From Flavobacterium sp. UBA7680 (GTDB lineage Bacteria > Bacteroidota > Bacteroidia > Flavobacteriales > Flavobacteriaceae): a DNA stretch of 64,000 nt. Location of the stretch: NCBI RefSeq assembly GCF_002482975.1, contig NZ_DLHA01000050.1:193842-257841 (forward strand). The letters are read 5' to 3'. The notes beneath the pieces are model-generated. The model searched no databases. It saw only the letters and a list, made by a program, of their open reading frames with translations, and was not told where the DNA came from. This document shows positions 8,231 to 15,670 of the stretch, one piece after another; within the stretch, counting starts at the first letter, position 1; each line of letters begins with the position of its first letter. A program made the translations under genes and the position numbers.

Positions 8231-8776
8231 ATGAAATTTTCTAAAACCCTTTTTTCAATTTTTTTATTAGCAATTTTTACAATTTCATGCAGCAGCGATG
8301 ACGGAACAGATGGAGTTAACGGAGTTGATGGTGCTGTTGGAGCAACAGGACCAGCCGGATCAGCAAATGTTATTTACAGCGCATGGTTAACGGCACCTAC
8401 AGCGGTAGCAGAAACAATAGATGGAACCTCTGGATTGTCAACTAGTATTGCTGCACCACAATTATCATCAGATATTCTTTCAAAAGGAACCATATTGGTT
8501 TATGTGTCTTTTGGAACGGGTACTTACACAGTGCCATATACATCTACAGCAGGCGGATTTGTTAATACAATTACGGCTATTTCTACTGTGCAAAAAATCA
8601 AATTATTCAGATTTAGACATGATCAAGGAGGAACGGTAGGTTTGCCAACAAGTCTTAACTGGAGATATATTTTAATTCCCGGAGGTGCTGCCGCTGCAAC
8701 AAGTAAAGCTGCAAAAGAAGATTATTCGAAAATGAGCTACGAAGAAGTTTGTGCACGTTTCAACATTCAGCCGTAA
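8231..8776 (+). CDS. Small lipoprotein with collagen-like Gly-X-Y segment
   Basis: This 181-aa protein has a lipoprotein signal ending in FTISCSSDDG, with the lipidated Cys at residue 20. The next segment, GTDGVNGVDGAVGATGPAGSA, is a short collagen-like Gly-X-Y run. The remainder is a compact Ser/Thr-rich beta domain (about 50-150) with TILVYVSFGTGTYTVPYTS, ending in a basic and acidic tail, KEDYSKMSYEEVCARFNIQP. Such short collagen-like lipoproteins are common surface proteins in Flavobacterium, with no known function. The next gene also encodes a small lipoprotein, 52 bases downstream. Confidence 0.8.
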   Translation: MKFSKTLFSIFLLAIFTISCSSDDGTDGVNGVDGAVGATGPAGSANVIYSAWLTAPTAVAETIDGTSGLSTSIAAPQLSSDILSKGTILVYVSFGTGTYTVPYTSTAGGFVNTITAISTVQKIKLFRFRHDQGGTVGLPTSLNWRYILIPGGAAAATSKAAKEDYSKMSYEEVCARFNIQP

Positions 8777-8828
8777 GCGCTCAAAAATTAATTTAATAAA
8801 CCAAATAAGAACCAATCAATAAAGATAT

Positions 8829-9413
8829 ATGAAAACTTTAACAACCATTTTTACCCTTTTATTAGTTACAATTTCTATTACTTCGTGCAGCAGTGACGAC
8901 GATAAAGATAACACGCCAGCATTTGAAACAGAAAACCCATTAGCGGTTTATTATACTAAAACAGGATTTTCTAAAGTAACCAATTTTATAAACGCTGGAG
9001 ATTATGAATTTGGATTGGTTTTTACACCAACTGTAAAAGGAAACCTTAAAGCAATTACCTTAAAATTGCCGGAAGCAAACCCAACATTACGTGTAACAAT
9101 TTGGGACTATGCATCAAAAGCTGTTTTACGTTCTGAAACTATAAATGTTGAAACAGCAGATCTTAAGGTTACAAAAGAAATCAGTGTTTTAGGTCTTGAA
9201 AAAGACAAAAAATATATGATAACCATGAATTCAAACGACTGGTACAAAAAGACTAAAGAAGACTTAAGCAATGTTACTTATCCAATTGTTGCCGGAAATA
9301 TCACATTTAACGAATACAGATGGATAGGTGGAAAAGCACAAACTTTCCCAACCACTGTTTCTGCAGATTACAATGCAGGAGATTTAAGTTTTGAATTTCA
9401 ACAAACTGAATAG
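8829..9413 (+). CDS. Small lipoprotein with DUF4082-like beta-sandwich
   Basis: This 194-aa protein has a lipobox SITSCSSDDDKDN with the Cys at about residue 20 and an acidic stretch after it, as is usual for surface-sorted Bacteroidota lipoproteins. The core (residues 45-190) looks like the DUF4082 beta-sandwich: YEFGLVFTPTVKGNLKAITLKLPEANPTLRVTIWDYASKAVLRSETI and later LEKDKKYMITMNSNDWYKK. DUF4082-like modules accompany carbohydrate- or cell-surface-active proteins. The domain assignment is by pattern only. It is likely co-transcribed with the collagen-like lipoprotein gene and stands opposite the LytTR two-component genes. Confidence 0.7.
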   Translation: MKTLTTIFTLLLVTISITSCSSDDDKDNTPAFETENPLAVYYTKTGFSKVTNFINAGDYEFGLVFTPTVKGNLKAITLKLPEANPTLRVTIWDYASKAVLRSETINVETADLKVTKEISVLGLEKDKKYMITMNSNDWYKKTKEDLSNVTYPIVAGNITFNEYRWIGGKAQTFPTTVSADYNAGDLSFEFQQTE

Positions 9414-9450
9414 TTTTATTTTTGGATAGTTAGAATTAGTAAGTTTGGAA

Positions 9451-9480
9451 AAAGGTTTGGCACTTGTCAAACCTTTTTTT
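9451..9480 (+). terminator. Rho-independent terminator after the lipoprotein pair
   Basis: A nine-base stem AAAGGTTTG (9451-9459) / CAAACCTTT (9468-9476) with an 8-base loop, followed by a T run. Confidence 0.85.
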
Positions 9481-9615
9481 CCATTAAACTGAAGTTAGAA
9501 AACACACTATAATATTTTGATATTGTAGAGAGAAAATAAAATGGAATAGCAATATAAAAGATTTACGTATTTCATTTCCCATTTGGTACTAAACAATAAA
9601 TTTAAACGAATAAAA

Positions 9616-9684
9616 ATGGACACATTCTTTTTTTTGGTGTTATGCTGCAGCTTCTTATTTGTTTCAACTAAAAATAGAGATTAA
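9616..9684 (+). CDS. Possible 22-residue hydrophobic micro-peptide
   Basis: An ATG-to-TAA frame inside the otherwise gene-free stretch 9414-9861 encodes a 22-residue hydrophobic peptide, MDTFFFLVLCCSFLFVSTKN plus RD. It could be a membrane micro-protein, or chance in a T-rich region. There is no clear ribosome binding site. The rest of the stretch holds a terminator, a palindrome at 9716-9752 and a fragment of the GAAATTCGTGGCAAA repeat near 9801-9828. Confidence 0.15.
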   Translation: MDTFFFLVLCCSFLFVSTKNRD

Positions 9685-9715
9685 GGTTGAAGAAAAAGTT
9701 TGACACGATTCGATT

Positions 9716-9752
9716 TTAGACCCGACAGGTTTTTAAAACCTGTCGGGTCTAA
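9716..9752. repeat. Perfect 18-bp inverted repeat (GACCCGACAGG family)
   Basis: The left arm 9716-9733 contains GACCCGACAGGTTTT. The right arm 9735-9752 is its exact reverse complement, with one base between. It stands alone with no gene boundary nearby and looks like a dispersed intergenic palindrome. Confidence 0.85.
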
Positions 9753-9861
9753 CGTTATACAATTGACTCTAACCATTTCAGTCAAATGCTATAATTTGTG
9801 AAAATTCGTGCAATTCGTGGCAAACTTTTTTTATTTTTAACGAATCTTATATCTCTAAAAA

Positions 9862-12435
9862 ATGAAAAATCTGTACAGCTTTCTTTGTTTTGTTATGTTG
9901 ATTCAAATTGGTTTTGCTCAATTAAAAGAAAAAGAAAGTACATTTTTAGAAAATGGAGTTTCAGAACAATTGGCTCAATTTCGTAAAAAACAGATTTCAG
10001 CTATTCAATACGAATTGTCTTTTGAAATTCCGAATCAGAAAGAGGACAATATTAATTCTCATTTAAATATAAATTTGAATTTATCTGATTTAAGCCAGCC
10101 TTTACTTTTAGATTTTAAAGAGAAAACTTCAAACATAAAAACAGTTGCCGTAAACGGAAAAAGCACTGCAATTGTTTATGAAAACGGACATATTGTAATT
10201 TCATCCAAGGACTTAATTTTAGGGAAAAACACCATTTCAATTTCCTTCATCGCAGGCAATTTATCTTTAAACCGAAACGACGAATTTCTTTATACACTTT
10301 TAGTTCCCGATCGTGCAAGTACATTATTCCCGTGTTTTGATCAGCCGGATATAAAAGCGACTTATAAACTGAGTGTTTCTGTTCCAAAAGATTGGTTGGT
10401 TTTGGCTGGAGCCGATGTAAAAGAGAAAATCGAAAAAGGCGATTTCATCACCTACAATTTTGGAGAATCAGATAAAATGAGTACTTATTTGTTTTCTTTC
10501 GTTGCCGGAAAATTCAAAAGCGTTACACAAAAACCAGGTTTAGAAATGACGATGTTGTATCGTGAAAATAACCCTGAAAAGATAAAAAACAGTACCGATA
10601 CTATTTTTGAGCTTCATCAACAATCTTTGGACTTTTTAGAAAAATATACCAATTATAAATTCCCGTTTCAAAAGTTAGATTTTGCTGCAATTCCCGTTTT
10701 TCAATACGGCGGAATGGAACATGTTGGCGCGATTCAATACCGGGAATCGACTTTATTTCTGGACAACAGCGCAACGGACAGCGAGAAATTAAACCGTGCA
10801 AAACTTATCGCGCACGAAACTTCGCATATGTGGTTTGGAGATTTAGTAACCATGAAATGGTTCGACGATGTTTGGATGAAAGAAGTTTTTGCCAATTTTA
10901 TGGCCGATAAAATCATGAATCCAATTTTTCCAAAAGTCAATCATAATCTGCAGTTTTTTACAGCACATTATGGTAACGCTTTCGCGGAAGACCGATCTTT
11001 GGGGACACATCCGATAAAACAGCATTTGGAAAATTTAAAAGATGCAGGTTCGCTTTACGGAGCTATTATTTACAATAAAGCGCCAATTATGATGCGTCAG
11101 TTAGAAGCTTCAATGGGAGCAGCAGCTTTTCAAAAAGGAATCGAGAAATACATTAAAAAATATGCCAACGATAACGCCGACTGGAATAATCTCGTAGAAA
11201 TCCTTGATGCTGAAACACCGCTTGACATGAAAAAATGGAGCGAAGTTTGGGTTAATAAATCAGGCAGGGCCATTTTTACGGATAAAATAGAATACGACTC
11301 TAAAAACCAAATTAAAAAATTCGAAATTCAGCAAAACGCCGAAGATAAATCTAATAATATCTGGCCTCAGGTTTTTCAAATTGGTTTAGGTTATGATGAT
11401 AATGTGAAAGTTTTAAACGTAAACATTAAAGACAAAAACATTGTTCTAAAAGAAGCAGCAGGACTTGAAAAACCAAACACGATTATATACAATTATAATG
11501 GTTTTGGATACGGCGTTTTTCCGCTTGACGGTAATAATTTAGATTATATTGCAATGTTGAAGGATGAGGTTGCAAGAGCTTCTGCCTACAGTAATTTGTA
11601 TGAAAATATGCTGATTGGGAATATTTCTCCAGATGAAGCTTTTAATTGTTTTTTTAAAGGAATTCAATTTGAAGAAAATGAATTGGTTTTGCGAATTCTA
11701 TCAAATAATCTGAATACGATTTACTGGAGATTTTTAACCCAAAAAGAACAAGAAAGAGTTCAGACTTTATTGAGTTATACATTATACTCACGTTTGAAGA
11801 CCAATTCATCTGCCAATGTAAAAAAGACTTTATTTAGTTTGTTTAGTTCAACCGGTTATTCCTCTTCGGCGAAAGCCAAATTGTACCAGATATGGAATAA
11901 AGAAATCGTAATTCCGGGTTTAAAATTAAACGAAGACGATTTTACCAATATGGCGATGAACCTGGCAATATTTAAACATGAAAAAGCAGATGAAATTTTA
12001 GAAAAAACCAGAACAACGATTACAAATCCTGATAAACAAAAACGTTTTGAATTCCTGCTTCCGTCATTATCAAAAGACGAATCGGTTCGAAATGCTTTTA
12101 TGGAATCTTTAAAAGACGAAAAAAACCGTGAAAAAGAAGCATGGGTTGAGATTGGTTTGAGTAACATTCATCATCCGCTTCGTCAGGAAAGTGCTAAAAA
12201 GTATATCAGATTTTCATTAGATTTGGTCGATGAAATCCAGCGTACCGGAGATATTTTCTTTCCGAAAGACTGGCTTGAAGATACAGTTGGAAAATATTCG
12301 TCTAAATTTGCTTTTGATGAAGTACAGCGATTCTTAAAAGAAAACCCTAATTTTAGTCCTATTTTAAAAAGGAAATTATTTCAGGCGACAGATTTGCTTT
12401 ACAAAGCACAAAATATTAAAAAAGAAACCGAATGA
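9862..12435 (+). CDS. M1-family zinc aminopeptidase, exported
   Basis: This 857-aa protein has a signal peptide (to about residue 19, MLIQIGFAQ) and a gluzincin catalytic core. The zinc site is HETSH (H318, E319, H322), and E341 lies exactly 18 residues later in WMKEVFANF. The substrate-recognition motif normally written GxMEN reads GGMEHVGA at 283-290, so the Asn that ends the motif is His here. The likely transition-state Tyr is in LYGAIIYNKAPIMM. M1 enzymes remove N-terminal residues from peptides. The signal peptide suggests periplasmic or surface peptide use. Its stop overlaps the next start by four bases (ATGA), so it is translationally coupled to the DUF58 gene. Confidence 0.9.
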   Translation: MKNLYSFLCFVMLIQIGFAQLKEKESTFLENGVSEQLAQFRKKQISAIQYELSFEIPNQKEDNINSHLNINLNLSDLSQPLLLDFKEKTSNIKTVAVNGKSTAIVYENGHIVISSKDLILGKNTISISFIAGNLSLNRNDEFLYTLLVPDRASTLFPCFDQPDIKATYKLSVSVPKDWLVLAGADVKEKIEKGDFITYNFGESDKMSTYLFSFVAGKFKSVTQKPGLEMTMLYRENNPEKIKNSTDTIFELHQQSLDFLEKYTNYKFPFQKLDFAAIPVFQYGGMEHVGAIQYRESTLFLDNSATDSEKLNRAKLIAHETSHMWFGDLVTMKWFDDVWMKEVFANFMADKIMNPIFPKVNHNLQFFTAHYGNAFAEDRSLGTHPIKQHLENLKDAGSLYGAIIYNKAPIMMRQLEASMGAAAFQKGIEKYIKKYANDNADWNNLVEILDAETPLDMKKWSEVWVNKSGRAIFTDKIEYDSKNQIKKFEIQQNAEDKSNNIWPQVFQIGLGYDDNVKVLNVNIKDKNIVLKEAAGLEKPNTIIYNYNGFGYGVFPLDGNNLDYIAMLKDEVARASAYSNLYENMLIGNISPDEAFNCFFKGIQFEENELVLRILSNNLNTIYWRFLTQKEQERVQTLLSYTLYSRLKTNSSANVKKTLFSLFSSTGYSSSAKAKLYQIWNKEIVIPGLKLNEDDFTNMAMNLAIFKHEKADEILEKTRTTITNPDKQKRFEFLLPSLSKDESVRNAFMESLKDEKNREKEAWVEIGLSNIHHPLRQESAKKYIRFSLDLVDEIQRTGDIFFPKDWLEDTVGKYSSKFAFDEVQRFLKENPNFSPILKRKLFQATDLLYKAQNIKKETE

Positions 12436-13358
12436 AAATCGAATCGGAAATAGAGAAAGTTTCAAGTTTTCAGCATCTCGAAATGCTGGCAAATCAGGTT
12501 GTTGAAGGTTTTATATCAGGAATGCATAAAAGTCCGTTTCATGGATTTTCAGCAGAATTTGCCGAACATAAAGTTTATAACGCAGGCGAAAGCACCAAAC
12601 ATATCGATTGGAAATTATTTGCTAAAACAGATCGTTTGTATACGAAACGATTTGAGGAAGAAACTAATTTACGCTGCCATCTTATTGTCGATAATTCGTC
12701 GTCAATGCATTATCCCGAACTAAAATCGAATCAGCCTTTTTATGAAAAGAAGATTGGTTTTGCAGTTTTGGCTTCGGCAGTTTTAATGAATATTTTAAAG
12801 AAACAGCGTGATGCCGTTGGTTTAAGCGTTTTCTCCGATAAATACGAATATTACGCTCCCGAAAAAGGAAGCGATCGTCACCACAGAATGCTTTTGAACA
12901 AACTGGAAGATTTATTAGTACAGCCAAAAGTCAAAAAAACGACCGATACCATTACATATCTGCATCAAATTGCAGAGAAAATGCACCGTCGCTCGATGAT
13001 TATTTTGTTTACAGATATGTTTCAGGCCGAAGATGACGAAAAGCTTTTTAACGCTTTACAGCATTTAAAACACAACAAACATAAAGTAGTTTTGTTTCAT
13101 GTAGTTGATAATGAAACCGAATTGAAATTTGATTTTGATAACGCACCAAGAAAGTTTATTGACTTAGAATCAGGAGAAGAAGTTTCGATTTTTGCGGATA
13201 ATGTTAAAGTTGAATATGAAAAAAGGGTAGAAGCCTACTTTAAAAATCTGGCTTTAACCTGTGCGAAGAACCAAATTAAGTACGTTCCGGTAAATGTGGG
13301 TGACAATTTTGAAAAAATATTGACTACATATTTAGTTGAAAAACAAAACTTTGGCTAA
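12432..13358 (+). CDS. DUF58-family VWA-like protein
   Basis: This 308-aa protein has the DUF58 signature HKVYNAGESTKHIDWKLFAKT-x3-Y-x-K-x-FEEETN, followed by a von Willebrand A-like fold with LIVDNSSSMHYP (a MIDAS-type D-x-S-x-S) and later MIILFTDMFQAEDDEK. DUF58 proteins usually occur with MoxR AAA ATPases and BatA/BatB-type VWA membrane proteins. None of those is adjacent here. The gene overlaps the M1 aminopeptidase gene by four bases, which is unusual company and suggests a shared envelope or maturation role. No membrane helix is seen, so it is probably cytosolic and membrane-associated. Confidence 0.85.
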   Translation: MKIESEIEKVSSFQHLEMLANQVVEGFISGMHKSPFHGFSAEFAEHKVYNAGESTKHIDWKLFAKTDRLYTKRFEEETNLRCHLIVDNSSSMHYPELKSNQPFYEKKIGFAVLASAVLMNILKKQRDAVGLSVFSDKYEYYAPEKGSDRHHRMLLNKLEDLLVQPKVKKTTDTITYLHQIAEKMHRRSMIILFTDMFQAEDDEKLFNALQHLKHNKHKVVLFHVVDNETELKFDFDNAPRKFIDLESGEEVSIFADNVKVEYEKRVEAYFKNLALTCAKNQIKYVPVNVGDNFEKILTTYLVEKQNFG

Positions 13359-13396
13359 GAATTTGAAAATTTATTTCATTTTTTTTATCAAAACAC

Positions 13397-13426
13397 TTGC
13401 AGAAATGAAATTCTGTACTATCTTTG
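13397..13426 (+). promoter_or_regulatory. Promoter of the first tRNA-Asp
   Basis: TTG at 13397-13399 and TATCTTTG at 13419-13426 are separated by 19 bases, a good Bacteroidota promoter. The tRNA starts 19 bases later. The second tRNA-Asp copy has the same arrangement. Confidence 0.8.
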
Positions 13427-13444
13427 CAACCGCAATAACGCAGA

Positions 13445-13518
13445 GGTTTGGTAGTTCAGTTGGTTAGAATACATGCCTGTCACGCATGGGGTCGCGGGTT
13501 CGAGTCCCGTCCAGACCG
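13445..13518 (+). tRNA. tRNA-Asp (GTC), copy 1
   Basis: This 74-base tRNA has acceptor stem GGTTTGG/CCAGACC, anticodon stem CATGC/GCATG around CTGTCAC (anticodon GTC, Asp), and T arm CGGGTTCGAGTCCCG. The 3' CCA is not encoded. A terminator with an 8-bp stem and TAAC loop follows at 13533-13557. Confidence 0.97.
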
Positions 13519-13702
13519 CAATATTGGGAGAAGCCTTTCTTAACAGAAAGGCTTTTTTGCCCAAATACGGTATCTAAGATTAGTTGTGTTGTTTTGCTAC
13601 GACTTTGTAACTCGTAGCTGGTTTAGTAGTTAGACCAATGAAAAGCTTTCCACTTTTGTGGATGGCTTTTTTGATTTAAGACACTTTTGATTTTTTGTTT
13701 TT

Positions 13703-13797
13703 TAACCGCAAAGAACGCTAAGATTTACGCAAAGGTCGCAAAGTTTAATTAAGCTTTGCGACCTTTGCGCTTTTAACTTTGTGCTCTTTGCGGTTAA
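13703..13797. repeat. Inverted repeat, AACCGCAAAG family
   Basis: The left part AACCGCAAAGAACGCTAAG with CAAAGGTCGCAAAG is mirrored by CTTTGCGACCTTTG and CTCTTTGCGGTT. It belongs to the same family as 14450-14547, 39599-39729 and the arms at 42564-42596 / 43071-43103. Confidence 0.85.
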
Positions 13798-13894
13798 ATG
13801 ACACGTTTTTTAAGTTTCAGACTTGGAATTTGGAATTTTAAGATATTGGAATTTAATGGATTAAAAATATTTCAATTTTTATTCCTAAAAACCC

Positions 13895-13924
13895 TTGCAG
13901 AATCCAACTTCTGTTGTATTTTTG
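13895..13924 (+). promoter_or_regulatory. Promoter of the second tRNA-Asp
   Basis: TTG at 13895-13897 and TATTTTTG at 13917-13924, spaced by 19 bases exactly as in the first copy. The tRNA begins at 13944. Confidence 0.8.
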
Positions 13925-13943
13925 CACTCACAATAAAGCAGTG

Positions 13944-14017
13944 GGTTTGGTAGTTCAGTTGGTTAGAATACATGCCTGTCACGCATGGGGTCGCGGGTTC
14001 GAGTCCCGTCCAGACCG
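13944..14017 (+). tRNA. tRNA-Asp (GTC), copy 2
   Basis: Identical to copy 1 over all 74 bases, including acceptor, anticodon GTC and T arm. It has its own promoter and a similar downstream hairpin (about 14034-14060), so the whole transcription unit has been duplicated about 499 bases apart. Confidence 0.97.
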
Positions 14018-14079
14018 CTTAAATTTAAAAATGTCTTTCTTAACGGAAAGGCATTTTTTTTTATAATTAAAGTTTCTTT

Positions 14080-14325
14080 ATGTTCTACGTTTATATTATT
14101 TACTCTAAAACTTTTGATGTTTATTACAAAGGTTTTAGTGAAAATGTTCCCCAAAGATTATTATATCATAATGAAAATAGAAGTAAATATACTTCTAATA
14201 AAGGACCATGGGATTTAGTTTATTCTAGGTCATTTGAAACTAAAAAAGAAGCTTTGATTGAAGAATTGAGATTGAAAAAATTAAATAGAAAATCACTTGA
14301 AGCTTTAATTCAAGATCATAAATAA
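14080..14325 (+). CDS. GIY-YIG domain nuclease (URI/UPF0213 type)
   Basis: This 81-aa protein is a minimal GIY-YIG domain. The motif pair is FYVYIIYS (in place of GIY) and VYYKGFSENV (in place of YIG). The helical segment VPQRLLYHN contains the usual Arg position, and PWDLVYSRSFETKKEALIEE supplies the catalytic Glu. Such stand-alone domains are common in Flavobacterium, often in several copies, and are suspected of genome mobility or repair roles. This one lies directly between an intact tRNA-Asp and a broken tRNA-Asp-like sequence that begins five bases after its stop, which suggests that it travelled with, or targets, that tRNA. Confidence 0.85.
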   Translation: MFYVYIIYSKTFDVYYKGFSENVPQRLLYHNENRSKYTSNKGPWDLVYSRSFETKKEALIEELRLKKLNRKSLEALIQDHK

Positions 14326-14329
14326 GAAA

Positions 14330-14401
14330 GGTAGAGCTGGTTAGAATACATGCCTGTCATCTCGTCTAAGGACGAGACGGGTTCGAGTCCCGTCCAGACC
14401 G
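14330..14401 (+). pseudogene. Degenerate tRNA-Asp-like sequence (third copy)
   Basis: From TGGTTAGAATACATGCCTGTC and again from CGGGTTCGAGTCCCGTCCAGACCG this matches tRNA-Asp. The 5' acceptor arm is lost: GGTAGAGC replaces the first 13 or so bases, leaving CCAGACC unpaired. The anticodon 3' stem is replaced by a perfect hairpin TCTCGTC/GACGAGA. The tRNA-type terminator GCCTTTCTTAACGGAAAGGC is kept at about 14414-14440. It can hardly fold as a tRNA. It looks like a recombined remnant of a third array copy. Confidence 0.75.
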
Positions 14402-14449
14402 CTTTTAAAAAGAAGCCTTTCTTAACGGAAAGGCTTTTTTGTTTTTTGT

Positions 14450-14547
14450 ATTTAACTGCAAAGGCGCTAAGATTTACGCAAAGTTCGCAAAGGTCTTTTT
14501 TAGCTTTGCGAACTTTGTGCTTTTACCTTGCGTCTTTGCGGTTAAAT
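14450..14547. repeat. Inverted repeat, AACCGCAAAG family
   Basis: TTAACTGCAAAGGCGCTAAG with GCAAAGTTCGCAAAG is mirrored by CTTTGCGAACTTTGTGC and GTCTTTGCGGTTAA. The arms are imperfect. It lies just before the AraC regulator gene. Confidence 0.8.
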
Positions 14548-14581
14548 TTCTTTCTTATCTTTATAATAAGAAATCGCAATA

Positions 14582-15406
14582 ATGGAACAATCAACTTTTA
14601 AAGTAGACAAATATTATATCAAGAAAGTAGATGCCGATAAAAAAAGCATTTATTGTCATCATGATATAATGGGAGAATTGTTTGTTCCGATACACAAACA
14701 CGAAAAAGCGCAAATGCTATATGCAGAAGGTGATGTAGTTTTTGTGACAACCGAAACGAAATCTTACTTTCTGCCAGCAAGACATTTTATTTGGATTCCG
14801 GCTGGATTAGAGCACAGTATCGAGCCAAAGTCAGAACATGTGATGATGCGGAATCTCTATTTTCCGGTTGAGAAAGACGAAGACGACTTTTATAAAGTAG
14901 AAGGAATTTACCCAGTCAATAATTTACTGTTGCAAATGATGCTTTTTACCAATCGATGGAATGGACATCTTAAAAAAGGAACTCCAAACTTTACCATTGC
15001 CAAAGCGATAAAAGCAATTCTTCCTCAAATTTGCACGAATAATTTACCTTTAGAATTACCACAGCCAAAAGACAAACGACTCGGAAAAATTCTGCGTTAC
15101 ATCGAAAACAATCTCGGAGAAACGATTTTGTTTGCCGATGTTGCGCATGAATTTGGTTACAGCGAACGCTCTTTGTATCGCTTGTTTCAAAAAGATCTTA
15201 AAATGTCTTTCATTCAATATTATACCATTCGCAGAATCTTAAAAGCAATCGAACTTTTATTAGAAAGAAAACTTTCGGTAAAAGAGGTAGCTCTTGAAGT
15301 TGGTTACAATAGTGTTCCTACTTTCAGTAACACATTCTTTAAAATTCTAGGACAAAGACCTTCCGATTACTTAAATGGTGAAGAGATTTTAGAAAGAAGT
15401 AAATAG
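14582..15406 (+). CDS. AraC-family transcriptional regulator with cupin domain
   Basis: This 274-aa protein has an N-terminal cupin-type sensing domain (residues 15-110: FVPIHKHEKAQMLYAEGDVVFVTTETKSYFLPARHFIWIPAGLEHSIEP). The C-terminal tandem helix-turn-helix covers about 165-268: ETILFADVAHEFGYSERSLYRLFQKDLKMSFIQYY and LSVKEVALEVGYNSVPTFSNTFFKILGQRPSDY. It precedes the TolC/HlyD/MFS efflux operon on the same strand with a 264-base gap, so it probably controls those genes. The effector is unknown. Confidence 0.9.
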   Translation: MEQSTFKVDKYYIKKVDADKKSIYCHHDIMGELFVPIHKHEKAQMLYAEGDVVFVTTETKSYFLPARHFIWIPAGLEHSIEPKSEHVMMRNLYFPVEKDEDDFYKVEGIYPVNNLLLQMMLFTNRWNGHLKKGTPNFTIAKAIKAILPQICTNNLPLELPQPKDKRLGKILRYIENNLGETILFADVAHEFGYSERSLYRLFQKDLKMSFIQYYTIRRILKAIELLLERKLSVKEVALEVGYNSVPTFSNTFFKILGQRPSDYLNGEEILERSK

Positions 15407-15670
15407 TTTTATTTCACGCAGATTTTGCGAATAATTAGTGAGACAAGCTAAAAAAGAATAAAATCTGCGCACATTTTCTTAAATCCTTTTAAATCTGCAT
15501 GAAAAACATCTTAAACCAAATTTATTTTGTAATAAATTGTTTTTCAGTGCTTTAATATAACGTTTTCGAAAATGCAATTTTAACATTTGTCCGAAATGAA
15601 TATGTTATTGACTTTTTAGAATTATCAGTCAACAGAAAAATGAAGGAACTTTGCAGTATAAATTATTATC

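Larger units (their letters stand above)
13519..13943. other. Spacer between the tRNA-Asp copies: terminators, small hairpins, repeat
   Basis: There is no gene in this stretch. It holds the tRNA terminator (13533-13557), a perfect 7-bp hairpin GCTACGA/TCGTAGC at about 13597-13619, a second terminator-like stem CCAC/GTGG with T run at about 13641-13672, and a large imperfect inverted repeat of the AACCGCAAAG family (13703-13797). The promoter of the second tRNA follows. Confidence 0.6.

Noticed and set aside
13597..13672. Possible additional degenerate tRNA between the two tRNA-Asp copies
   Set aside because: There are two small hairpins and a D-arm-like string GGTTTAGTAGTTAGACC, but no acceptor, anticodon or T arm. 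It is better described as hairpins and a terminator.
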